A stretch of DNA of 11,131 nucleotides, taken from NCBI GenBank assembly GCA_005788585.1, contig SYBY01000029.1:1-11131 (forward strand), read 5' to 3'. The stretch's first letter is position 1; each line of letters starts with the position of its first letter. A program made the position numbers and the translations under genes. This document shows, one piece after another, positions 5,245 through 11,131 of the stretch. Source of the stretch: Actinomycetota bacterium. Lineage in GTDB: Bacteria > Actinomycetota > Thermoleophilia > Solirubrobacterales > Solirubrobacteraceae. The notes under the pieces are model-generated. The model was not told the DNA's origin, did no database searches, and was given only the letters and a program-made list of their open reading frames with translations.

Positions 5245-6918
5245 TCAGCCCGCCGCCCGGCGCGCCCGCGCGTCGAGCGACGTGAACGCCAGGTCCCACG
5301 CGCCCAGCCGCTCGTCGACCACCCCGAGGACGTCGCGGGAGACGAGCAGCGGCCGCTCGTCCCACCGCCACGGCACGCCGATCGCCATCTCGACGGCCGC
5401 GCGGTTGATGCCCGACCAGGCCCGGGACCGCAGCTCACCCGGCGGCAGCTCGGCGCTGGCGGCCATCGCGGCGTCGACCCGACCCCCCGCCCGGCCGCGC
5501 GCGAGCGGGCGCAGCAGCACCGCGGGGTCGGCGGCGACCGCACCCGCGGAGGCGCTCAGGCACACCGCGTAGGGCGACGTGCGCGCCGTGCAGGCGGTGC
5601 GCAGCGCAGCACCCTCGAGGACCTCGACGCGCAGCCGCACCCCGAGCGGCCGCCATGAGGCGCGCGCAACCCGCGCCATCGCGGCGTCGGCTCTCGATCC
5701 ACCACGGACGGCCAGGAGCGCCGGGCCGTCGTACCGCCCGTCCGCCGAACCCGCGCGGCGCAGCTCGGACGCCGCGAGCCGGGGGTCGCCCGCCGGCTCA
5801 CGCAGCTCCGCCGCGCCGGTGCCGTCGACGCCGCCCGACTCGTCGTGGCCGGGCACGCTCGGCGGGAGGTAGTGGGACGCGAGCGCGCCGGTCCCGCCCG
5901 CGGCCCGGAGCAGCGCCTCGCGGTCCAGCGCCGCGACGAGCGCCCGGCGGACGTGGACGTCGCGCAGCTCCGGGGTCCGGGAGTTCAACCCGATGTACCG
6001 CGTGACCGGCAGCGGGGCGACCGCGAGCAGTCCGGCGTCGTCACGCCGCCGCGCGATGCGCGCAACCTCGGGCGGCGCGGCCGGCGCGAGCACGTACCCG
6101 GTGCCCGACAGCGTCCGCCACGCCGCCGGCACGGTGGCCTGCTGCTGGAAGGTGATGCGGTCCGGATACGCGGGCCGCGGATCGCTCTCGCGGCGCCACA
6201 CCGGGTTGCGATCCAGCCGCATCGACGTGCGCGCCAGCGGGGACGGCACGTCCAGCGCCGGGGCGTACGGGCCGCTGAAGACCGACGCCCCGGCCGGGAA
6301 CGACCCGAGCACGCGGGGCGTCTCCGCGGGCACGGGCGTACTGGCCGCCGTGGCAAGTCCCTCGAGGACGGGCTCGGGGGTCGGGACGCGCAGCTGCAGG
6401 ACGAGCCGGTCCTCGTCGACGGCGCTGATCCCCGGGACGTCGCGCCAGACGCCCACGGAGCCCAGCCCCTCGATGGCGCCGAGCAACAGTCGCGCGTCGG
6501 GCCCCGACTCCCGGTCGGCCAGCGCGCGCTCGAGCCCATGCTCGACGTCCCGCGCCGTGATGCGCCGCCCGCCCTCCGGCCCGAACCGGCCGGTGCGGCG
6601 GATCGGCACCGTGATGGTCTTGCGGTCCTCGGAGATCTCGGCTCGCCCGGCAGCGAGATCCGGGACCGCGCCGGTCCTCTCCGGGACGTGCAGGTACAGC
6701 TGGCGGAACGCCACGCCGTGCGCCATCGCGGCGGTGACGTCGGGCACGCGATGCGGGTCCAGGGCCTGCGGGACGGCGGGTGCGAGCACCGTGAGCTCGC
6801 CCCCGCGACCGGGGCGCTCGTTCTCCGCGGGCTTCGGGCCGCCGGACCCGGACCCGCAGCCGAGACCTCCGGCGAGGGCCGCGACCACGGCCACCGCGGC
6901 TGGACGATGCGACCGCAC
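5245..6918 (-). CDS. Orphan solute-binding lipoprotein, SBP_bac_5 (Dpp/Opp) type
   Basis: This 557-residue extracellular binding protein belongs to the peptide/nickel importer class. Its export signal has HRP, then AAVAVVAALAGGLG, then C21, followed by a Gly/Ser-rich linker. The lipobox (GLGC) lacks the usual Leu at -3, so lipidation is likely but not certain. Family features include ELTVLAPAVPQALDPH at the mature N-terminus, the DGxTIT-like EDRKTITVPIR, the SGPYAP turn, YIGLNSRTPELRDVHVRRALVAALDRE in the second lobe and PWRWDERPLL near the end. GTG 6918 is chosen because it directly precedes the signal; upstream codons would add a non-signal extension. TACCCT lies 6 nt before it, which fits a leaderless transcript. 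No permease or ATPase follows on this strand. It is divergent from a second binding protein that heads a complete-looking importer operon, and it probably feeds that system or is a diverged duplicate. Confidence 0.85.
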   Translation of the reverse strand: MRSHRPAAVAVVAALAGGLGCGSGSGGPKPAENERPGRGGELTVLAPAVPQALDPHRVPDVTAAMAHGVAFRQLYLHVPERTGAVPDLAAGRAEISEDRKTITVPIRRTGRFGPEGGRRITARDVEHGLERALADRESGPDARLLLGAIEGLGSVGVWRDVPGISAVDEDRLVLQLRVPTPEPVLEGLATAASTPVPAETPRVLGSFPAGASVFSGPYAPALDVPSPLARTSMRLDRNPVWRRESDPRPAYPDRITFQQQATVPAAWRTLSGTGYVLAPAAPPEVARIARRRDDAGLLAVAPLPVTRYIGLNSRTPELRDVHVRRALVAALDREALLRAAGGTGALASHYLPPSVPGHDESGGVDGTGAAELREPAGDPRLAASELRRAGSADGRYDGPALLAVRGGSRADAAMARVARASWRPLGVRLRVEVLEGAALRTACTARTSPYAVCLSASAGAVAADPAVLLRPLARGRAGGRVDAAMAASAELPPGELRSRAWSGINRAAVEMAIGVPWRWDERPLLVSRDVLGVVDERLGAWDLAFTSLDARARRAAG

Positions 6919-7055
6919 GGACGCAGGGTACGGCCCCGCCGCCGCCACATCATGAGCGTGATCCTGCACGCTTGAGATCTGGGGCTGGAATGCCGATGGC
7001 GGGGGTACGCTTGCGCTCACTCCTGCGGCGTTTCGGACAAGGAGACATCCCCCCT
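6919..7055. promoter_or_regulatory. Divergent control region between two solute-binding protein genes
   Basis: On the minus strand TACCCT (6930 to 6925) sits 6 nt before GTG 6918, the spacing of a -10 element for a leaderless actinobacterial transcript. On the plus strand TACGCT (7006-7011) fits a TANNNT -10 and would give a leader of roughly 38 nt, but no good -35 is seen. Between them is a perfect 6-bp inverted repeat, AGCGTG at 6955-6960 and CACGCT at 6967-6972, spaced 6 nt. ACGCTTG occurs at 6968-6974 and again at 7007-7013, over the second -10. This arrangement would suit one regulator acting on both genes. AAGGAG at 7039-7044 is the Shine-Dalgarno for ATG 7056. Confidence 0.4.
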
Positions 7056-8714
7056 ATGCGACGTACTTCCCCACGGCTCGCCAGCACGCTGGCCGCCGCT
7101 GCCCTGCTCGGCCTGGCCGGATGTGGCGGTGACGACTCCGAGGACAGCGGGGGTGACACCGCGGGGAAGACGGGCGGAACGGCGACGGCGTACTACACGT
7201 CGTTCCCGGACTACCTCGATCCGGCCCTCACGTACACGGCCGAGGGCTGGCAGGCGATGTGGACCGTCTACACGCCGCTGGTGACCTACGCGCACGTGGA
7301 GGGCGTCGAGGGCGCGAAGCTCATCCCGGGTCTCGCCGAGGCGCTGCCCGAGGTCTCCGATGACGGGAAGACCTACACGCTGAAGCTGCGTGACGGCCTG
7401 ACCTACAGCGACGGCACGCAGGTCAAGGCCTCCGACGCCGAGCACGCCATCAAGCGCGTCCTGAACCTCGAATCCGGCGGGTCCGGCTTCTTCCAGGGCA
7501 TCGAGGGCGCCGAGGACTACCTCGAAGCCGGCAAGGCGAGCGCCGACATCTCCGGGATCGAGACCGACGACGCCACCGGCGAGATCACGTACAAGCTCGT
7601 CGAGCCGGACGGCACCTTCCCGTTCGCGCTGTCGATGCTGTTCGCCGCGCCGGTGCCGTCCGACACGCCGTTCAGCAACCAGACGAAGAACCCCCCGCCG
7701 GGCGTCGGCGCCTTCAAGATCACCGAGGTCGACGGCACCCGCGGCTTCACGATGGCCAAGAACGCCGAGTTCCCCGAGATCGAGGGCGTCCCCGCGGCGA
7801 AGCTCGACACGCTCGAGGTGACCGTCGTCAAGGAGGCCCGCCGCCAGGGCCAGGACATCCTCGACAACAAGGTCGACTACATCGTCGACCCGCCGATCGG
7901 CGAGCAGCTGCGCGAGATCCGCACCGCCGCCAAGGACCGGTTCTCCGAGCACACCACGCTGTCGACGTACTTCATGTTCCTGAACACCCGCGAGGCGCCC
8001 TTCGACAAGAAGGAGGTCCGCCAGGCGGTGAACTACGGCCTGAACAAGCCCGCCCTGGCGCGCCTGTTCAGCGGCCTCCTCGCGCCGAGCTGCAACTTCC
8101 TGCCGCCGGAGATGCAGGGCTTCGAGAAGCTCGAGCCGTGCCCGTACGGGGACCCGAACGCCGAGCCCGACCTGGCCAAGGCGCGGCAGCTCATCAAGGA
8201 CGCGGGGGCCGAGGGCGCGAAGGTCACGGTCTGGGGCAACGACGAGGACGAGACCCGCGAGGTCACGACCGCGTTCGCCGACCAGCTCAGCGCGATCGGC
8301 CTCGACGCCAAGCCGCGCATCGTCTCCGGTGAGGTGTACTTCTCCACGATCGGCAACGAGAAGACGAAGGCACAGGCCGGGTTCACCAACTGGTTCGGGG
8401 ACTTCCCGCACCCGGCGAACTTCCTGTTCCTCATGGACGGCAACTCCATCCAGCCGACGAACAACGTCAACTTCTCCAACGTCGACGACCCGGAGATCAA
8501 CGACACGCTCGCCGAGATCGGGCAGAACCCCGACCTCGCGGCGGTGGCGCCGCAGTACGCGGCGCTCGACAAGCGGGTGGTCGAGGAGGCGTACATCGCC
8601 CCGTACGGCAACCGCAAGCTGACCCTGGTGACCTCCGACCGGATGGCGTTCGACGACATCGTCTGGCATCCGCTCTTCCTCGCGGACTTCTCGACATTCG
8701 CGCTGAAGGAGTAG
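7056..8714 (+). CDS. Peptide-type ABC importer solute-binding lipoprotein (DppA/OppA-like)
   Basis: This 552-residue lipoprotein captures the substrate outside the membrane for the permeases encoded next. The start is ATG 7056 with AAGGAG 11 nt upstream; earlier in-frame codons would spoil the signal peptide. The signal is MRRTSPR, a hydrophobic core, then a canonical lipobox L20-A-G-C23, followed by an Asp/Ser/Gly-rich linker. SBP_bac_5 features follow in order: FPDYLDPALTYTAEGWQ, LIPGLAEALPEVSDDGKTYT, LRDGLTYSDGTQVKASD (the family signature region), GVGAFKITEVDG, FMFLNTREAPFDKKEVRQAV (second-lobe motif) and WFGDFPHPANFL near the ligand site. The type of solute (peptide, metal chelate or other) cannot be decided. 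The last codons, CTGAAGGAG, carry a Shine-Dalgarno for the following permease. It is the first gene of the operon. Confidence 0.93.
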   Translation: MRRTSPRLASTLAAAALLGLAGCGGDDSEDSGGDTAGKTGGTATAYYTSFPDYLDPALTYTAEGWQAMWTVYTPLVTYAHVEGVEGAKLIPGLAEALPEVSDDGKTYTLKLRDGLTYSDGTQVKASDAEHAIKRVLNLESGGSGFFQGIEGAEDYLEAGKASADISGIETDDATGEITYKLVEPDGTFPFALSMLFAAPVPSDTPFSNQTKNPPPGVGAFKITEVDGTRGFTMAKNAEFPEIEGVPAAKLDTLEVTVVKEARRQGQDILDNKVDYIVDPPIGEQLREIRTAAKDRFSEHTTLSTYFMFLNTREAPFDKKEVRQAVNYGLNKPALARLFSGLLAPSCNFLPPEMQGFEKLEPCPYGDPNAEPDLAKARQLIKDAGAEGAKVTVWGNDEDETREVTTAFADQLSAIGLDAKPRIVSGEVYFSTIGNEKTKAQAGFTNWFGDFPHPANFLFLMDGNSIQPTNNVNFSNVDDPEINDTLAEIGQNPDLAAVAPQYAALDKRVVEEAYIAPYGNRKLTLVTSDRMAFDDIVWHPLFLADFSTFALKE

Positions 8715-8722
8715 CCGCACCC

Positions 8723-9694
8723 GTCGCGTCCCCGGGCCAGTCGCCGTGGCGGCTGGCCTGGCGGCGGCTGCGCCGCAACCGCACGGCGGTCGCGTTCGCG
8801 CTGCTGTTCGCGGTCCTCGTCGGCATGGCGCTCGCCGCGCCGCTGTACGCCGAGCACGTGGCGAACACGACACCGGAGCGCACGAACATCACCGGCAAGG
8901 TCGTCGTCGACGGAGAGACCCGTGACGTCGTCAGCATCGACGGGGTCCCGCTCGGGCCGACCTGGCAGCGGGAGTACCTGCTCGGAGCCGACGTCACCGG
9001 GCGCGACGTCGCGGTGCGCCTGCTCTACGCGGGCCGCAACTCGCTGTTCATCGGCATCACCGCGGCGCTCATCACCACCTTCCTCGGCATCGCCCTCGGC
9101 CTGCTCGCCGGCTACTACCGGGGCGCCACGGACTGGGTGATCTCCCGGGCGATGGACGTCCTCTGGGCCGTGCCGGTCCTGCTGCTCGGCGTCGCCCTCG
9201 GCGTCGCGCTCACACTCGGAGGACTCAAGATCGGCCCGGTGGAGATCCGCGGCGGGTCCCTGTGGATCCCCGCGCTGATCATCGGCGTGGTCAGCGTCGT
9301 CTACCTCGCCCGCCCGCTGCGCGCGGAGGTGCTGCGGCTGCGCGAGCAGGAGTTCGTCGAGGCCGCGCGCGCCCAGGGCGCCAGCGGTCCACGGATCATG
9401 GTCGGCGAGATCCTGCCCAACATCGTCACGACCGTGCTCGTGTTCTTCCCGCTGCTCGTCGCCAACGCCGTGCTGCTCGAGGCCGCGCTGTCGTTCCTCG
9501 GCGCGGGGGTGCAGGAGCCGGCACCGTCCTGGGGCCTCATGATCGGCAGCGGGATCAACGTGCTCATCACCCAGCCCGCGCTGACGATCGCGCCGGGCGT
9601 GATGCTCGTCCTGTCGGTGCTGTCGCTGAACGTCGTCGGCGAGGCGGTGCGCGAGGCCATCAACCCGCGCGCCCGGGTGCGGCTGGAGCAGTAG
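8723..9694 (+). CDS. DppC-type ABC importer permease, start codon unclear
   Basis: This is one of the two membrane subunits of the peptide-type importer. The reading frame clearly begins before the first ATG (8825): codons from about 8738 encode QSPWRLAWRRLRRNRTAVAF, the usual cytoplasmic lead, and the first membrane helix (about 8783-8848) would be cut by an ATG 8825 start. No in-frame ATG, GTG or TTG exists between 8342 and 8825. GTC 8723 lies 11 nt after AAGGAG and is used here as a provisional start, giving 323 residues; GTA 8711, CTG 8750 and ATT 8696 are other near-cognates. Later features are typical: YLLGADVTGRDVAVRLLYAGR after the external loop, the EAA coupling loop E213-A-A-R-A-Q-G219, and SFLGAGVQEPAPSWGLMI near the end. 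It stops 3 nt before the DppB-type gene. The family is certain; the 5' end is not. Confidence 0.9.
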   Translation, partial: VASPGQSPWRLAWRRLRRNRTAVAFALLFAVLVGMALAAPLYAEHVANTTPERTNITGKVVVDGETRDVVSIDGVPLGPTWQREYLLGADVTGRDVAVRLLYAGRNSLFIGITAALITTFLGIALGLLAGYYRGATDWVISRAMDVLWAVPVLLLGVALGVALTLGGLKIGPVEIRGGSLWIPALIIGVVSVVYLARPLRAEVLRLREQEFVEAARAQGASGPRIMVGEILPNIVTTVLVFFPLLVANAVLLEAALSFLGAGVQEPAPSWGLMIGSGINVLITQPALTIAPGVMLVLSVLSLNVVGEAVREAINPRARVRLEQ

Positions 9695-9697
9695 GCC

Positions 9698-10651
9698 GTG
9701 GCCCGCTTCATTATCCGCCGGCTGCTCGGGATGGTCCTCGTCCTGTTCGCGGTGTCGGTGATCGTCTTCGCGATCTTCAACGTCATCCCCAACGGCGCGC
9801 CCGAGAACCGCATGGCGGGCAAGCAGTCGACGCCGCAGCAGATCGAGGCGATCCGGCGCGAATGGGGCTTCGACCAGCCCGTCCCGACGCAGTACGTCAA
9901 GACGATGGAGAAGCTCCTGACCGGGAAGAACTTCATCAGCTACAACCAGCAGCGCCCGGTCTACGACGAGCTGAAGCAGGGCCTCCCGCGCACCCTCGCG
10001 TTGGCGATCGGGGCGGCCATCCTGTGGCTCGTGGCGGGCATCGCGCTCGGCGTCTATAGCGCGCTGCGGGCCGGCAGCAAGTCCGACTTCGCGATCAACG
10101 TCCTGGCCATCATCGGGATCAGCGTGCCCGTGTTCTGGCTCGGCGCGCTCGTCAACCACTACCTCGGCTACAAGCTCGGCTGGTTCCCCAACGGCGGCTA
10201 CGTCCCGATCTCCGAGGGCGGGCTGTGGGAGTGGGCGTACCACCTGTTCATGCCGTGGACCGTGCTGTCGATCCTGTTCATCGGCGTGTACTCCCGCGTG
10301 CTGCGCAGCACGATCCTCGACACGCTCGACGAGGACTTCGTCCGCACCGCGCGCGCGAAGGGGCTGAGCGAACGGCGCGTCGTCACGCACCATGTCCTGC
10401 GCACCTCGCTCGCGCCGATCGTGACGCTCTGGGGCCTGGACTTCGCCCTCGTCGTGACGGGCGGGGCGATCCTCACCGAGACCGTCTTCGACATCCAGGG
10501 CATCGGCTCGTACTACGCCGACTCGGTGGGTCAGCTCGACGTCCCGCCGGTCATGGCCGTGACGATGCTCGGCGCCGTCGTCATCGTCGTGGTCAACACG
10601 CTCGTGGACATCGCGTACGCGGCGCTCGACCCGCGGGTGCGGCTGTCATGA
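9698..10651 (+). CDS. DppB-type ABC importer permease
   Basis: This 317-residue partner membrane subunit starts at GTG 9698, 3 nt after the previous stop. The N-terminus MARFIIRRLLGMVLVLFAVS is the standard DppB opening (R-x-x-x-RLL followed by helix 1). A periplasmic segment follows (GKQSTPQQIEAIRREWGFDQPV, then LPRTLALAIGAAILWLV, the second helix). GISVPVFWLGALV and LGWFPNGGYVP are conserved, and the EAA coupling loop is R216-T-A-R-A-K-G222 followed by LSERRVV. The C-terminal motif GGAILTETVFDIQGIG matches the family's V-E-x-x-F-x-x-PGIG region, with Gln in place of Pro. Together with the DppC-type protein it forms the translocation channel. The order is C-type before B-type, the reverse of the common arrangement. 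Its stop overlaps the ATPase start (ATGA). Confidence 0.94.
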   Translation: MARFIIRRLLGMVLVLFAVSVIVFAIFNVIPNGAPENRMAGKQSTPQQIEAIRREWGFDQPVPTQYVKTMEKLLTGKNFISYNQQRPVYDELKQGLPRTLALAIGAAILWLVAGIALGVYSALRAGSKSDFAINVLAIIGISVPVFWLGALVNHYLGYKLGWFPNGGYVPISEGGLWEWAYHLFMPWTVLSILFIGVYSRVLRSTILDTLDEDFVRTARAKGLSERRVVTHHVLRTSLAPIVTLWGLDFALVVTGGAILTETVFDIQGIGSYYADSVGQLDVPPVMAVTMLGAVVIVVVNTLVDIAYAALDPRVRLS

Positions 10652-11131
10652 GCGTCCCGATGCTCGCCGTCGACGACCTGCGCGTGCGCTTCCGCACCGA
10701 GGACGGGGTCGTGCGCGCGGTCGACGGCGTGAGCCTGGAGCTCGGGACCGGCGAGGTCCTGGCGATCGTCGGCGCGTCGGGGTCGGGCAAGGCCGTGACC
10801 GCGCTGACCCTGATGGGGCTGACCCGCGGGCAGAACACGGAGATCGAGGGCGCCGCGCGCCTGCACGGCGAGGACCTCATCACCGCCCCGGACGACCGGC
10901 TGCGCCGGATCCGCGGCGCCGAGCTGTCGATCGTCTTCCAGGACCCGCTCAGCGCGCTGAACCCCGTCTACCGCGTCGGGCGCCAGATCGCCGAGCAGAT
11001 CCTCGCCCATGAGGACCTCGACCGCGACCAGGTGCGCTCGCGCGTGCTCGAGCTGCTCAAGCGCGTCGGCATTCCGCAGGCCGAGACGCGGATCGATGCG
11101 TACCCGCACGAGCTGTCGGGCGGCATGCGCC
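10648..11131 (+). CDS. DppD/OppD-type ABC ATPase, cut by right edge
   Basis: These are the first 161 residues of the cytoplasmic ATPase that powers the importer. ATG 10648 overlaps the DppB-type stop by 4 nt (ATGA). The opening LAVDDLRVRFRTEDGVVRAVDGVSLEL is typical. Walker A reads G42-A-S-G-S-G47-K48-A49: the Ser or Thr that should follow the lysine and coordinate magnesium is Ala (codon GCC at 10792-10794). The Q-loop is intact as VFQ98DPLSALNP, with the DPLSALNPV stretch typical of peptide-importer ATPases. The ABC signature L156-S-G-G-M160 is the last thing before the edge. Walker B, the H-loop and the C-terminal oligopeptide-transporter extension are outside the window. A partner DppF-type gene may follow but cannot be seen. 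Confidence 0.94.
   Translation, partial: MSVPMLAVDDLRVRFRTEDGVVRAVDGVSLELGTGEVLAIVGASGSGKAVTALTLMGLTRGQNTEIEGAARLHGEDLITAPDDRLRRIRGAELSIVFQDPLSALNPVYRVGRQIAEQILAHEDLDRDQVRSRVLELLKRVGIPQAETRIDAYPHELSGGMR

Noticed and set aside
5236..5275. Bidirectional terminator between the convergent genes
   Set aside because: The stops are only 3 nt apart and the GC-rich bases nearby do not form a convincing stem with a T-tract on either strand.
5985..6953. Alternative minus-strand frame with ATG at 6953 over the orphan binding protein
   Set aside because: Arg/Ser/Pro-rich shadow frame with no signal peptide or family motif, while the overlapping frame has both.
7017..8873. A 618-codon open frame on the minus strand opposite the plus-strand binding protein
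   Set aside because: Its composition is Arg/Asp/Val-rich low complexity, and the opposite strand has an unambiguous lipoprotein signal and SBP_bac_5 motifs.
8033..10393. A 786-codon open frame on the minus strand across the binding-protein 3' end and both permease genes
   Set aside because: It is antisense to three well-supported importer genes. Its translation is Asp/Arg/His-rich with no domain, as expected from GC-rich third-position bias.

Overview
The window is a GC-rich (about 70% by eye) stretch of bacterial chromosome with tightly packed, often overlapping genes. GTG and TTG starts are frequent, and arginine-, alanine- and aspartate-rich proteins have codons ending in G or C. The gene content and protein style suggest an actinobacterium, most likely class Thermoleophilia (Solirubrobacterales-like). 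That placement is inference; no rRNA or other phylogenetic marker is present. I saw no mobile element, CRISPR array, tRNA or rRNA.

Left edge (1-672, minus): the 5' part of a superfamily 2 DEAD/DEAH helicase, cut by the window edge just after its Walker A motif. About 75 residues with no Lys or Arg separate its Q-motif-like segment from Walker A. A 177-nt divergent region follows.

Central operon (about 850-4496, plus): six genes lie end to end. They are a membrane-anchored TlpA/ResA-type thioredoxin, an ElaA/YjcF-like GNAT acetyltransferase, a GalT-like nucleotidyltransferase that has lost the paired zinc cysteines, an AEC-family transporter, a small glutaredoxin/GST-N-fold protein, and D-aminoacyl-tRNA deacylase (dtd). 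Three junctions are 4-nt GTGA overlaps and one is an 8-nt overlap, so translational coupling is likely. A 55-nt near-perfect hairpin starts inside the end of dtd and stops at the Shine-Dalgarno of the next gene, an unrecognised acidic protein (4552-5241).

Right half (5245-11131): two extracellular solute-binding lipoproteins of the SBP_bac_5 (Dpp/Opp) type face away from each other across a 137-nt control region. The minus-strand one stands alone. The plus-strand one leads a peptide-type ABC importer operon: binding protein, DppC-type permease, DppB-type permease, then a DppD-type ATPase cut by the right edge. Two oddities stand out. The DppC-type gene has no ATG, GTG or TTG upstream of its first membrane helix. 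The ATPase has Ala in place of the Walker A Ser/Thr. Together these genes would import peptides or similar solutes across the cytoplasmic membrane, with the orphan binding protein perhaps supplying a second specificity.

I did not find a clearly new multi-gene system. The most unusual items are the long hairpin, the altered Walker A, the missing start codon, the zinc-less GalT relative and the helicase's acidic insertion.
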